Below, one piece after another: positions 43,601 through 51,697 of a DNA stretch of 64,000 nucleotides. Below the pieces are notes generated by a model. It was not told the DNA's origin and did not search any database. It worked only from the letters and a program-made list of their open reading frames with translations. Origin of the DNA: Streptomyces sp. NRRL WC-3626 (GTDB lineage Bacteria > Actinomycetota > Actinomycetes > Streptomycetales > Streptomycetaceae); the NCBI RefSeq assembly GCF_000718785.1, contig NZ_JOCA01000021.1, positions 62,001 to 126,000 of the forward strand, in the 5' to 3' direction. A program made the position numbers and the translations under genes. Position 1 is the stretch's first letter; every line of letters starts with the position of its first letter.

Positions 43601-44133
43601 AGGTCCTGGGTCGTCTCCACCAGGAGCGCGTCCGCGCCGCCCGCGAGGAGACCTTCGGCGTTCTGCTGATAGGCGTCGCGGATGACGCCGAAGGAGGTGT
43701 GGCCGAGGGTGGGCAGCTTGGTGCCGGGGCCCATCGAGCCCAGGACCCAGCGGGGGCGGCCGTCCCGCGCGGTGAACCCGTCGGCGGCCTCGCGGGCGAT
43801 GCGCGCGCCGGCCTCGGACAGTTCGGTGACGCGCTCGGGGATGTCGTACTCGCCCAGCGCGGTGAGGTTGGCGCCGAAGGTGTTGGTCTCGACGCAGTCG
43901 ACTCCGGCGTCGAAGTACGCGGAGTGGACCGAACGGACGATGTCCGGGCGCGTCAGGTTCAGGATCTCGTTGCAGCCCTCGAGGTTCTCGAAGTCCTCGA
44001 GCGTGGGGTCCTGTGCCTGGAGCATGGTGCCCATCGCTCCGTCGGCGACCACCACGCGGGTGGCGAGCGCCTCACGGAGGGCGGACACACGGGTCCGGCT
44101 GTCGGCGGAAGGGGTCAGCGGCGACGAGGCCAT
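40621..44133 (-). CDS. metH: Cobalamin-dependent methionine synthase MetH (1170 aa)
   Basis: Transfers a methyl group from methyl-tetrahydrofolate to homocysteine via B12. Four modules in order: homocysteine methyltransferase with zinc Cys residues (GLNCATG and GGCCGTT near residue 300), pterin-binding domain (IGERTNANGSKKF), helical cap plus B12 domain with the His-on motif DVHDIG (near residue 745), and the C-terminal SAM-dependent reactivation domain (RPEESGERDVVGLQ). All modules are intact, though the reactivation domain is shorter than in E. coli. It is monocistronic or followed by the HAD gene. No cobalamin riboswitch is seen upstream; a 9-bp hairpin is at 44237-44257. Confidence 0.97.
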   Translation of the reverse strand: MASSPLTPSADSRTRVSALREALATRVVVADGAMGTMLQAQDPTLEDFENLEGCNEILNLTRPDIVRSVHSAYFDAGVDCVETNTFGANLTALGEYDIPERVTELSEAGARIAREAADGFTARDGRPRWVLGSMGPGTKLPTLGHTSFGVIRDAYQQNAEGLLAGGADALLVETTQDLLQTKASVIAARRAMETAGFEVPLIVSVTVETTGTMLLGSEIGAALTALEPLGIDMIGLNCATGPAEMSEHLRHLARHSRVQLSCMPNAGLPELTKDGARYPLSPGELADAQENFVRDYGLSLVGGCCGTTPEHLRQLVERVQGLAPAGRDPRPEPGAASLYQSVPFRQDTAYLAIGERTNANGSKKFREAMLEGRWDNCVELAREQIREGAHMLDLCVDYVGRDGVADMKELAGRFATASTLPIVLDSTEVDVIRAGLEKLGGRAVINSVNYEDGAGPESRFARVTRLAQEHGAALIALTIDEEGQARTAEKKVEIAERLIDDLTGNWGIREEDILVDCLTFTICTGQEESRKDGLATIEGIRLLKERHPRVQTTLGLSNISFGLNPAARILLNSVFLDECVRAGLDSAIVHASKILPIARFSEEEVRTALDLIHDRRAEGYDPLQKLMQLFEGATAKSLKAGKAEELAALPLEERLKRRIIDGEKNGLEQDLDDALRERPALAIVNDTLLDGMKVVGELFGSGQMQLPFVLQSAEVMKTAVAHLEPHMEKTDEAGKGTIVLATVRGDVHDIGKNLVDIILTNNGYNVVNLGIKQPVSAILDAADEHKADVIGMSGLLVKSTVIMKENLEELNQRGLATDYPVILGGAALTRAYVEQDLHEIYQGEVRYARDAFEGLRLMDALIGIKRGVPGAQLPELRQRRVRAATVEIEERPEEGHVRSDVATDNPVPTPPFRGTRVVKGIQLKEYASWLDEGALFKGQWGLKQARTGDGPTYEELAETEGRPRLRGLLDRLQTENLLEAAVVYGYFPCVSKDDDLIILDEQGNERTRFTFPRQRRGRRLCLADFFRPEESGERDVVGLQVVTVGSRIGEETARMFEANAYRDYLELHGLSVQLAEALAEYWHARVRSELGFAAEDPAAMEDMFALKYRGARFSLGYGACPDLEDRAKIAALLEPERIGVQLSEEFQLHPEQSTDAIVIHHPEAKYFNAR

Positions 44134-44236
44134 GTACGGGGCTCCCTAGATGCGACGGCTGTCGGCTTTGCGGCTGCCCGGGATCCCCTCACGGAGCGTC
44201 CCCGGCTGGGCGCACCTCGCCAGGGTATCCGGGACC

Positions 44237-44257
44237 ACGCCCTGATGTTCAGGGCGT
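44237..44257. other. 9-bp hairpin in the metH leader
   Basis: ACGCCCTGA (44237-44245) and TCAGGGCGT (44249-44257) pair perfectly around TGT, about 105 bp upstream of the metH start and 175 bp before gylR. It could be an operator, a leader element or the end of an upstream transcript. The AGTCAGGAGACCTGCC-type cobalamin box is not present on either strand here. Confidence 0.5.
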
Positions 44258-44357
44258 CCACGGGGCGGACGATGATGGCCGGTGTCCGACGTTCGGAGTA
44301 CGGGTCGGGGAACCGATCACGTCCGATCGTTGGCGGGAGGTCGCCATCGACCGGTAG

Positions 44358-44376
44358 TGTTCGGCATTGCCGAACA
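44358..44376. promoter_or_regulatory. 19-bp palindrome before gylR, candidate GylR operator
   Basis: TGTTCGGCATTGCCGAACA is a perfect palindrome with a central T, 55 bp upstream of the gylR start. A 16-of-19 match occurs before glpF at 45376-45394, so both are likely bound by GylR, implying autoregulation. Confidence 0.75.
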
Positions 44377-44430
44377 GTGGCAGCGGCGCGTCGCGGGTCG
44401 ACGGCCGAAGGGGACGGAGGCAGTACGGCG

Positions 44431-45195
44431 ATGGCACGGAACATCCAGTCGCTCGAACGGGCGGCGGCGATGCTGCGGCTGCTCGCGGGTGGCGAGCGGC
44501 GGCTCGGCCTGTCGGACATCGCCTCGTCGCTGGGCCTCGCCAAGGGCACCGCGCACGGCATCCTGCGCACCCTCGCGCAGGAGGGGTTCGTCGAGCAGGA
44601 CGACGCCTCCGGGCGCTATCAGCTGGGCGCCGAGCTGCTGCGCCTGGGCACCACCTACCTCGATGTGCACGAGCTGCGGGCGCGCGCCCTGGTGTGGACC
44701 GACGACCTGGCCCGTTCCAGCGGCGAGAGCGTCTACCTGGGCGTGCTGCACCAGCAGGGCGTGCTGATCGTGCACCACGTCTTCCGGCCGGACGACAGCC
44801 GGCAGGTCCTGGAGATAGGGGCCATGCAGCCGCTGCACTCGACGGCGCTGGGCAAGGTGCTGTCGGCCTACGACCCGGTGGCCCACAGCGAGGCCCTGGA
44901 GGCCGACCGCAAAGCGTTCACCGAACGTACGGTGTGCGATCCGGACGCCTTCGAGCACATCCTCGACCTCACGCGCGCGCGGGGGTACGCGGCCGACGTG
45001 GAGGAGACCTGGGAGGGCGTCGCCGCCGTCGCCGCCCCCATTCACGACCGGCGCCGTATGCCGGTGGGCGCGGTGGGCATCACGGGGGCGGTGGAGCGGC
45101 TGCGCCGGGACGGCGAGCTGCGCTCCGAGCTCATCGCGGCGGTACGGGACTGCGCCCGCGCGGTGTCGCGGGACCTGGGCGCCGGACGCTTCTGA
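44431..45195 (+). CDS. gylR: IclR-family glycerol operon regulator GylR (254 aa)
   Basis: N-terminal winged HTH (residues about 5-60, with LSDIASSLGLAKGTAHGILR) and a C-terminal IclR effector domain (LGVLHQQGVLIVHHVF, GAMQPLHSTALGKVL, VAAPIHDRRRMPVGAVGI). Known role in S. coelicolor: represses the gyl operon and its own gene, relieved by glycerol-3-phosphate or glycerol. ATG 44431 has GGAGG 10 bases upstream. It lies just before glpF-glpK-glpD, with 325 bp of regulatory DNA between. The palindrome at 44358-44376 and the near copy at 45376-45394 are its probable sites. Divergent from metH. Confidence 0.95.
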   Translation: MARNIQSLERAAAMLRLLAGGERRLGLSDIASSLGLAKGTAHGILRTLAQEGFVEQDDASGRYQLGAELLRLGTTYLDVHELRARALVWTDDLARSSGESVYLGVLHQQGVLIVHHVFRPDDSRQVLEIGAMQPLHSTALGKVLSAYDPVAHSEALEADRKAFTERTVCDPDAFEHILDLTRARGYAADVEETWEGVAAVAAPIHDRRRMPVGAVGITGAVERLRRDGELRSELIAAVRDCARAVSRDLGAGRF

Positions 45196-45285
45196 GCGCA
45201 TCACGGACGGGACCGGGACGCCGTACGGCGTTCCGGTCGAAGGCATGTCCCGACGCGGGCGTTCCGGGGCCGGACCCTGGGCAGA

Positions 45286-45330
45286 GATCGATAACCCGGG
45301 GCGATCAATAACGATCGCGTTTTCGATAAC
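45286..45330. repeat. Three spaced CRATAAC repeats before the glp promoter
   Basis: GATCGATAAC (45286-45295), GATCAATAAC (45303-45312) and TTTCGATAAC (45321-45330) recur at 17-18 bp spacing. The middle copy sits within an inverted repeat GCGATC-N6-GATCGC (45301-45318). They lie 50-90 bp upstream of the GylR-like site and could bind an activator or global regulator. AT-richer than the surroundings. Confidence 0.55.
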
Positions 45331-45375
45331 CAAACCCTTGACGGGTGCCGGGCGCCGGGAAAGACTCCCGTCCAT

Positions 45376-45429
45376 CGGTCGGCATTGTCGAACACCTACC
45401 GGCAATACGCGCTAGAGTAGGACAATGCC
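45376..45429 (+). promoter_or_regulatory. glpFKD promoter with GylR-like operator
   Basis: A 16-of-19 match to the gylR palindrome lies at 45376-45394, followed by a candidate -10 box TAGAGT at 45413-45418. GACAATGCC at 45421-45429 is the inverse of the operator core GGCATTGTC. Operator elements thus flank the -10 box, which fits repression by GylR. Confidence 0.65.
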
Positions 45430-45520
45430 AAGGGCCGGCATCGCTCTCACCCCTGAGGGCGCCAATCCCCGGTGGGACCCGGGGGTCGGCTTCCCTGGAC
45501 GAAGGACAAAGGAGTCGCGG

Positions 45521-46315
45521 GTGTCCAGCTCCGACATCTTCATCGGCGAGACCATCGGTACCGCCATACTCATCCTGCTCGGTGGCGGCGTGTGCGCCGC
45601 CGTGACGCTGAAGGCCTCCAAGGCCCGTAACGCCGGCTGGCTCGCCATCGCCTTCGGGTGGGGCTTCGCCGTCATGACGGCGGTCTACATAGCCGGTCCG
45701 CTCTCCGGCGCCCACCTCAACCCGGCCGTGACCGTGGCCCTCGCCGTCAAGGACGGCGAGTGGAGCAACGTTCCGGTCTACTTCGCCGGAGAGTTCCTCG
45801 GCGCGATGATCGGCGCGACCCTGGTCTGGCTCGCCTACTACGGCCAGTTCCTGGCCCACCTCACCGACCGGGAGATCGTCGGCGGGCCGGGCGCGCAGTC
45901 CACGGCCGCCAAGGCGGTCGAGGCGCAGGAGAAGGGCGCGGGCCCGGTGCTCGGCATCTTCTCCACGGGTCCCGAGATCCGGCACACGGTGCAGAACCTC
46001 GCCACGGAGATCATCGGCACCTTCGTACTGCTGCTCGCCATCCTCACCCAGGGTCTGAACGACGCGGGCAACGGACTCGGCGTACTGGGCGGCCTGATCA
46101 CGGCGCTCGTCGTGGTCTCCATCGGCCTGTCGCTGGGCGGCCCGACCGGTTACGCCATCAACCCGGCCCGCGACCTCGGCCCGCGCATCGTGCACGCCCT
46201 GCTGCCGCTGCCGAACAAGGGCGGTTCCGACTGGTCCTACGCGTGGGTACCCGTGGTGGGTCCGGTGATCGGCGGTGCCCTCGCGGCTGGCCTCTACAAC
46301 GTCGCCTTCGCGTAG
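45521..46315 (+). CDS. glpF: Glycerol uptake facilitator GlpF (264 aa)
   Basis: Aquaglyceroporin of the MIP family in the cytoplasmic membrane. The two pore motifs are GAHLNPAVT and YAINPARD; the Asp after the second NPAR marks the glycerol-conducting subgroup. Six helices and an inserted loop of about 35 residues ([18 protein letters not shown]) between TM3 and TM4 are seen. GTG 45521 is chosen because AAAGGAG lies 6 bases before it; a longer frame begins in the promoter. First gene of glpF-glpK-glpD, regulated by GylR. glpK follows 64 bp on. Confidence 0.95.
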   Translation: MSSSDIFIGETIGTAILILLGGGVCAAVTLKASKARNAGWLAIAFGWGFAVMTAVYIAGPLSGAHLNPAVTVALAVKDGEWSNVPVYFAGEFLGAMIGATLVWLAYYGQFLAHLTDREIVGGPGAQSTAAKAVEAQEKGAGPVLGIFSTGPEIRHTVQNLATEIIGTFVLLLAILTQGLNDAGNGLGVLGGLITALVVVSIGLSLGGPTGYAINPARDLGPRIVHALLPLPNKGGSDWSYAWVPVVGPVIGGALAAGLYNVAFA

Positions 46316-46379
46316 CTGCGGAATCCTCGACAGCGCCGTACGTACTGCCCCGTAACCAAGGAACTCCCAGGAGCACACA

Positions 46380-47918
46380 GTGACCGACGCCCACACCGCC
46401 GGCCCGTTCATCGCCGCCATCGACCAGGGCACCACCTCCTCCCGGTGCATCGTCTTCGACCGCGACGGGCGCATCGTCTCCGTCGACCAGAAGGAGCACG
46501 AGCAGATCTTCCCGAAGCCGGGCTGGGTCGAGCACGACGCCAACGAGATCTGGACCAACGTCCAGGAGGTCGTCGCCGGGGCCATCGACAAGGCCGGCAT
46601 CACCCGCGACGACATCAAGGCCATCGGCATCACCAACCAGCGCGAGACCACCGTGCTGTGGGACAAGAACACCGGTGAGCCGGTCCACAACGCCATCGTC
46701 TGGCAGGACACCCGCACCGACGCCCTCTGCCGCGAGCTGGGGCGCAACGTGGGCCAGGACCGCTTCCGCCGCGAGACCGGCCTCCCCCTCGCCTCCTACT
46801 TCGCCGGTCCGAAGGCCCGCTGGCTGCTCGACAACGTCGACGGTCTCAAGGAGCGCGCCGAGGCGGGCGACATCCTCTTCGGCACCATGGACACCTGGGT
46901 CATCTGGAACCTGACCGGCGGTGCGAACGGCGGCCACCACGTCACCGACGTCACCAACGCGTCCCGCACGATGCTGATGAACCTGCACACCATGCAGTGG
47001 GACGAGAAGATCGCCGAGTCCATCGGCGTCCCCCTGGCGATGCTGCCGGAGATCCGCTCCTCCGCCGAGGTCTACGGCGAGATCACCGGCGGCCGGCTGG
47101 GCGAGCTGCTCGGCGGCATCCCCGTCGCCTCCGCGCTGGGCGACCAGCAGGCGGCCCTGTTCGGCCAGACCTGTTTCGCGGAGGGCGAGACCAAGTCGAC
47201 GTACGGCACCGGCACCTTCATGGTGATGAACACCGGCGACAAGATCATCAACTCCTACAGCGGGCTGCTGACCACCGTCGGCTACAAGATCGGCGACCAG
47301 GACACGGTCTACGCCCTGGAGGGCTCGATCGCCGTCACCGGTTCGCTGGTGCAGTGGATGCGCGACCAGATGGGCCTGATCTCCACCGCCGCCGAGATCG
47401 AGACCCTCGCCCTGTCCGTCGAGGACAACGGCGGCGCCTACTTCGTGCCGGCCTTCTCCGGCCTGTTCGCCCCGTACTGGCGCTCCGACGCCCGCGGTGT
47501 GATCGCCGGCCTCACCCGGTACGTCACCAAGGCGCACCTCGCGCGCGCCGTGCTGGAGGCCACCGCCTGGCAGACGCGGGAGATCGCCGACGCCATGACG
47601 AAGGACTCCGGCGTGGAGCTGACCGCCCTCAAGGTCGACGGCGGCATGACCTCCAACAACCTGCTGATGCAGACGCTCGCCGATTTCGTGGACGCCCCCG
47701 TGGTGCGCCCGATGGTCGCCGAGACCACCTGCCTCGGCGCCGCCTACGCCGCCGGCCTCGCCGTCGGCTTCTGGAACAGCACCGACGACCTGCGCGCCAA
47801 CTGGCGGCGGGCCGCCGAGTGGACCCCCCGCATGGACGCGGAAATCCGCGACCGTGAGTACAAGAGCTGGCTCAAGGCCGTCGAGCGGACCATGGGCTGG
47901 CTCGAGGACGAGGAGTAG
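46380..47918 (+). CDS. glpK: Glycerol kinase GlpK (512 aa)
   Basis: Phosphorylates glycerol to sn-glycerol-3-phosphate with ATP. FGGY kinase fold: N-terminal [16 protein letters not shown] phosphate motif, substrate residues in TNQRETT, the FGGY signature regions [10 protein letters not shown] and [14 protein letters not shown], and [13 protein letters not shown]. Length is typical. GTG 46380 has AGGAG 6 bases upstream. The middle gene of the glp operon; glpD starts 8 bp after its stop. Active-site residues look complete. Confidence 0.97.
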   Translation: MTDAHTAGPFIAAIDQGTTSSRCIVFDRDGRIVSVDQKEHEQIFPKPGWVEHDANEIWTNVQEVVAGAIDKAGITRDDIKAIGITNQRETTVLWDKNTGEPVHNAIVWQDTRTDALCRELGRNVGQDRFRRETGLPLASYFAGPKARWLLDNVDGLKERAEAGDILFGTMDTWVIWNLTGGANGGHHVTDVTNASRTMLMNLHTMQWDEKIAESIGVPLAMLPEIRSSAEVYGEITGGRLGELLGGIPVASALGDQQAALFGQTCFAEGETKSTYGTGTFMVMNTGDKIINSYSGLLTTVGYKIGDQDTVYALEGSIAVTGSLVQWMRDQMGLISTAAEIETLALSVEDNGGAYFVPAFSGLFAPYWRSDARGVIAGLTRYVTKAHLARAVLEATAWQTREIADAMTKDSGVELTALKVDGGMTSNNLLMQTLADFVDAPVVRPMVAETTCLGAAYAAGLAVGFWNSTDDLRANWRRAAEWTPRMDAEIRDREYKSWLKAVERTMGWLEDEE

Positions 47919-47926
47919 GAACCACC

Positions 47927-49543
47927 ATGACCACCCAGTCCACCCTGCAGTCCGTGCCTGCCCTGGGGACGCGCCCGGCGTCCGGCTCGAACCCGAGCCG
48001 CGCCGAGACCCGGGAGCAGCTCTCCAAGGCGTCGTACGACCTTCTCGTGATCGGCGGCGGCATCCTGGGCATCTCCACCGCCTGGCACGCCGCGCAGTCC
48101 GGCCTCAGGGTGGCCCTGGTGGACGCCGGCGACTTCGCCGGCGCCACCTCCTCCGCCTCGTCCAAGCTGCTCCACGGCGGTCTGCGCTATCTGCAGACCG
48201 GCGCGGTGAAGCTGGTGGCGGAGAACCACTTCGAGCGCCGTGCGGTCTCCCGCGAGGTGGCCCCCCACCTGGCGAACCCGCTCACGTTCTACCTCCCCGT
48301 GTACAAGGGCGGGCCGCACGGCGCGGCGAAGCTCGGCGCCGGTGTCTTCGCGTACTCGGCGCTGTCCGCCTTCGGCGACGGCGTCGGGCATCTGCTCTCG
48401 CCGGCCAAGGCCGCGCGGGACGTGCCGGAGCTGCGCACCGACAACCTCAAGGCCGTGGCCGTGTACGGCGACGACCAGATGAACGACGCGCGCATGGCGC
48501 TGATGACGGTCCGCGCGGCGGCCGAGTCCGGCGCGGTCGTCCTCAACCACGCCGAGGTGACGGGCCTGCGCTTCACCCGGGGCCGGGTCACCGGCGCCGA
48601 GCTGCGCGACCGGCTCTCGGGCGACGAGTTCGGGGTGAACGCCCGGCTGGTGCTCAACGCGACCGGCCCGTGGGTCGACCACCTGCGCCGCATGGAGGAC
48701 CCGGAGGCCGCGCCGTCCATCCGGCTGTCGAAGGGCGCCCACCTGGTCCTGAAGCGGACCTCGCCGTGGAAGGCCGCGCTGGCCACGCCGATCGACAAGT
48801 ACCGGATCACCTTCGCCCTCCCCTGGGAGGACATGCTGCTGCTCGGCACCACCGACGAGGAGTTCGAGGGCGACCCGGCGGACGTCGCGGTCACCGAGAA
48901 GGACACCGCGCAGATACTCGACGAGGCCGCGTTCTCCATCCGCGACCAGCAGCTCGACCGTGATCTGATCACGTACTCCTTCGCGGGTCTGCGGGTGCTG
49001 CCCGGCGGTCCCGGGGACACGGCCAAGGCGAAGCGGGAGACCGTCGTCACCGAGGGCCGGGGCGGGATGCTGTCCGTCGCGGGCGGCAAGTGGACCACCT
49101 TCCGCCACATCGGCCGTACGGTGATGCAGAAGCTCCAGGCGCTGCCCGGCCACCCGCTCGGCGACGACTTCGAGCCGGTCGCCGCGCTGCCGAAGAAGCT
49201 GCCGCTGCCGGGGGTGGCCAACCCCCGCGCGGTCGCCCACCGGCTGCTGGTGGACGGTCCGGCGCCCGGCCCGCGGATGGCGGCGGACACCGCCAGGCAC
49301 CTGGCCACCCACTACGGTTCGCTGGCCTTCGACATCGCCCGTCTCGCCAACGAGGACCCGGCGCTCGCCCGGCGTGTGCACCCGGACGCCCCGGAGATCC
49401 GGGCGCAGGTCGTCTGGGCCCGGGACCACGAGTGGGCCGAGACCGCGGACGACGTGCTGCGCCGCCGTACGACGCTGACGATCCGGGGCCTGGCCACGGA
49501 CGAGGTCCGCGCGGATGTGCAGGAGCTGCTCGACAAGAAGTAG
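47927..49543 (+). CDS. glpD: Glycerol-3-phosphate dehydrogenase GlpD (538 aa)
   Basis: Membrane-associated FAD enzyme oxidising glycerol-3-phosphate to dihydroxyacetone phosphate and passing electrons to quinone. The FAD-binding motif is LVIGGGILGISTAW (near residue 36), followed by SSASSKLLHGGLRYL, typical of the family. The C-terminal GlpD helical domain (VHPDAPEIRAQVVWARDHEW) is complete. ATG 47927 follows AGGA and is 8 bp from the glpK stop. Two tandem hairpins end the operon. Works with GlpF and GlpK to feed glycerol into glycolysis. Confidence 0.97.
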   Translation: MTTQSTLQSVPALGTRPASGSNPSRAETREQLSKASYDLLVIGGGILGISTAWHAAQSGLRVALVDAGDFAGATSSASSKLLHGGLRYLQTGAVKLVAENHFERRAVSREVAPHLANPLTFYLPVYKGGPHGAAKLGAGVFAYSALSAFGDGVGHLLSPAKAARDVPELRTDNLKAVAVYGDDQMNDARMALMTVRAAAESGAVVLNHAEVTGLRFTRGRVTGAELRDRLSGDEFGVNARLVLNATGPWVDHLRRMEDPEAAPSIRLSKGAHLVLKRTSPWKAALATPIDKYRITFALPWEDMLLLGTTDEEFEGDPADVAVTEKDTAQILDEAAFSIRDQQLDRDLITYSFAGLRVLPGGPGDTAKAKRETVVTEGRGGMLSVAGGKWTTFRHIGRTVMQKLQALPGHPLGDDFEPVAALPKKLPLPGVANPRAVAHRLLVDGPAPGPRMAADTARHLATHYGSLAFDIARLANEDPALARRVHPDAPEIRAQVVWARDHEWAETADDVLRRRTTLTIRGLATDEVRADVQELLDKK

Positions 49544-49554
49544 CCGCAGTTCGT

Positions 49555-49578
49555 CCGGCTCCCCCGCGCGGGAGCCGG
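49555..49578 (+). terminator. First terminator after glpD
   Basis: CCGGCTCCC (49555-49563) pairs with GGGAGCCGG (49570-49578) with a 6-nt loop, 12 bp past the glpD stop. Confidence 0.85.
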
Positions 49579-49588
49579 GTGTACGCCG

Positions 49589-49624
49589 CCGGGGGCGGCT
49601 CCGCGCCGACGGGGCCGCCCCCGG
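49589..49624 (+). terminator. Second, tandem terminator after glpD
   Basis: CCGGGGGCGGC (49589-49599) pairs perfectly with GCCGCCCCCGG (49614-49624) across a 14-nt loop. Together with the preceding hairpin it isolates the next gene from glp transcription. Confidence 0.8.
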
Positions 49625-49677
49625 CCCGTACATAATGGCCGGATACATCGGAGGTCTGGCCCGCAGGGAGGCGCGGT

Positions 49678-50349
49678 ATGGCAGTGACCGACGAGGCGAT
49701 CGAGAAGATCAAGTCGATGATCGTCTCGGGTGCGCTGCGTCCCGGCGCCCGGCTGCCCAAGGAGAGTGAGCTCGCGGCCGAGCTGGGGCTGTCCCGCAAC
49801 TCGCTGCGCGAGGCGGTGCGTGCCCTGTCGCTGATCCGCATCCTGGACGTACGGCAGGGCGACGGCACGTACGTCACCAGTCTGGACCCGCAACTCCTGC
49901 TGGAGGCGCTGAGTTTCGTCGTCGACTTCCACCGGGACGACACGGTCCTGGAGTTCCTCGCCGTACGCCGCATCCTGGAGCCGGCCGCGACGGCCCTGGC
50001 GGCCGGGCGGCTCCGCGAGGAGCAACTGGACGAGCTGACGGAGCAGTTGGACAAGCTGGGTGACGAGCCGTCGCTGGAGGACCTGGTGGCCGCCGATCTG
50101 GAGTTCCACCGGGCCATCGTGCGCGGCTCGGGCAACTCGGTGCTCTGCTCCCTGCTCGACGGTCTGTCCGGGCCCACCACCCGGGCGCGGATCTGGCGCG
50201 GGCTCACCCAGGAGGACGCCGTCGGGCGCACCCTGCGCGAGCACCGGGCCATCCTCGCCGCCCTGCGGGACCGGGACGCGGAGGCGGCGAGGTCCTGGGC
50301 GACGGTGCACATCGCGAGCGTGGAGCAGTGGCTGCGGTCGACGCTGTGA
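49678..50349 (+). CDS. GntR/FadR-type regulator with FCD domain (223 aa)
   Basis: N-terminal GntR winged HTH (residues 1-68, with LPKESELAAELGLSRNSLRE and GDGTYVTS) and an alpha-helical FCD effector domain. Metal/effector-site residues are visible in RRILEPAATALAA, DLEFHRAIV and LREHRAILAALRDRD. ATG 49678 has GGGAGG about 8 bases upstream. It stands alone between the glp terminators and parJ. Such proteins usually sense small organic acids or sugar acids. No obvious target operon is adjacent except glp upstream, whose closure by two terminators argues against cotranscription. Confidence 0.9.
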   Translation: MAVTDEAIEKIKSMIVSGALRPGARLPKESELAAELGLSRNSLREAVRALSLIRILDVRQGDGTYVTSLDPQLLLEALSFVVDFHRDDTVLEFLAVRRILEPAATALAAGRLREEQLDELTEQLDKLGDEPSLEDLVAADLEFHRAIVRGSGNSVLCSLLDGLSGPTTRARIWRGLTQEDAVGRTLREHRAILAALRDRDAEAARSWATVHIASVEQWLRSTL

Positions 50350-50476
50350 CGGGTGTTTCCGTGTGCCCGGCGGGGCAGTGATGGGGGCACTCCCCTTGTG
50401 AAGGGGGTCGCGGGCGCCCCCTGGGCACGCCGTAAGGTTGGGGCGTACGCGAGGGCACGTCGGAAGGAGGCGCTGG

Positions 50477-51475
50477 GTGATCGAGCTCGAGGGGGTACCC
50501 GAGCTGATCGACCCGGTCATGGTGGCCGCGTTCGAGGGCTGGAACGATGCCGGTGACGCCGCCTCCACCGCGGTCGCGCATCTGGAGCGGGAGTGGAAGG
50601 GCGAGGTGTTCGCGGCGCTGGACGCCGAGGACTACTACGACTTCCAGGTGAACCGTCCCACGGTGTTCATGGACGGCGGGGTGCGCAAGGTCACCTGGCC
50701 GACGACGCGGCTCTCGGTGGTCCGGGTCGGCGGGGACAAGCCGCGTGACCTGGTGCTGGTCCGCGGGATCGAACCGTCCATGCGCTGGCGTTCGTTCTGC
50801 AACGAGATCCTCGGTTTCGCGCACGAACTCGGCGTGGAGCTGGTGGTCGTGCTGGGCGCGCTGCTCGGTGACACCCCGCACACCCGGCCGGTCCCGATCA
50901 GCGGGACCACGTCCGACCCGGACCTGGCCCGCCGGATGGATCTGGAGGAGACCAAGTACGAGGGTCCCACGGGCATCGTCGGCATCCTCCAGGAGGCGTG
51001 CGCGCACGCGGGCGTGCCGGCCGTGTCGCTGTGGGCGGCGGTGCCGCACTACGTCTCGCAGCCGCCCAACCCGAAGGCCACGCTGGCCCTCCTGAACCGG
51101 CTGGAGGACCTGATCGACGTACGGATCCCGCTGGGCGAGCTGCCCGAGGACGCGCGTGCCTGGCAGGTGGGCGTGGACCAGCTGGCCGCGGAGGACAGCG
51201 AGGTCGCCGAGTACGTCCAGTCGCTGGAGGAGGCGCGGGACACCGCGGAGCTGCCGGAGGCGTCGGGCGAGGCGATCGCCCGCGAGTTCGAGCGCTATCT
51301 GCGGCGCCGTGACGGTGCGTCGGGTCCGCCCGGCGGGCATGCGACGGCGGATGGCTCGGACGGTACGTCGTACCGGCGCGAGGGTCCGTCCGGACGCCCC
51401 CGCCCGCCTCGTCCCCCGAAGCCGGATCCGGAAGCGGACTCCGACACGGGCGGCGAGGAGTCGTCGGAGGACTGA
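50477..51475 (+). CDS. parJ: PAC2-family protein, ParJ-like (332 aa)
   Basis: PAC2-fold protein (archaeal/eukaryotic proteasome-assembly-chaperone superfamily). The core runs from ELIDPVMVAAFEGWNDAGDA through VVVLGALLGDTPHTRPVPI to HYVSQPPNPKATLALL. The last 50 residues are Pro/Asp/Glu-rich and disordered. In S. coelicolor the gene following glpD in the same neighbourhood encodes ParJ, which affects ParA polymerisation and chromosome segregation during sporulation. GTG 50477 has GAAGGAGG 6 bases upstream. Symbol by position and family; the ParA link is known only from S. coelicolor. Ends with a strong U-tract terminator. Confidence 0.85.
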   Translation: MIELEGVPELIDPVMVAAFEGWNDAGDAASTAVAHLEREWKGEVFAALDAEDYYDFQVNRPTVFMDGGVRKVTWPTTRLSVVRVGGDKPRDLVLVRGIEPSMRWRSFCNEILGFAHELGVELVVVLGALLGDTPHTRPVPISGTTSDPDLARRMDLEETKYEGPTGIVGILQEACAHAGVPAVSLWAAVPHYVSQPPNPKATLALLNRLEDLIDVRIPLGELPEDARAWQVGVDQLAAEDSEVAEYVQSLEEARDTAELPEASGEAIAREFERYLRRRDGASGPPGGHATADGSDGTSYRREGPSGRPRPPRPPKPDPEADSDTGGEESSED

Positions 51476-51480
51476 ACGAG

Positions 51481-51516
51481 AAGGGGCGCCCCGTTTCTGA
51501 CGGGGCGCCCCTTTTT
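51481..51516 (+). terminator. Classical rho-independent terminator after parJ
   Basis: Arms 51481-51494 and 51500-51513 pair over 14 bp around a 5-nt loop and run into TTTTT, the only clear U-tract terminator in the window. Confidence 0.92.
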
Positions 51517-51618
51517 GCCGTCGTGGCCGGCTGCGGTGCCGCGCGGGGCGGCGATACCGGGGCGCCGCCCGGCGGTCTCGCCGCGGGGCCGCCCGCCGTC
51601 GCGGGCTGCTACGGCGAC

Positions 51619-51652
51619 ACGGACCGCTCCGCTTCCGAAGGGGGCGGTCCGT
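51619..51652 (-). terminator. Hairpin terminator after mshC
   Basis: ACGGACCGC (51619-51627) pairs with GCGGTCCGT (51644-51652). An inner stem continues with CC/GG and CTT/AAG around a 3-nt loop. It lies 46 bp beyond the mshC stop. Confidence 0.75.
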
Positions 51653-51697
51653 CGTGTGTCCACCGTGCGGGACGCGGCGCCGGGTGTGCGGCCGCCG

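Noticed and set aside
44134..44430. Cobalamin or SAM riboswitch before metH
   Set aside because: No B12-box or SAM-box core on either strand; only a short hairpin was found.
40078..45195. Very long plus-strand open frame running antisense through metH into gylR
   Set aside because: Its first four-fifths are the GC3-driven antisense shadow of metH. Only the last 255 codons (gylR) have family motifs and a ribosome-binding site.
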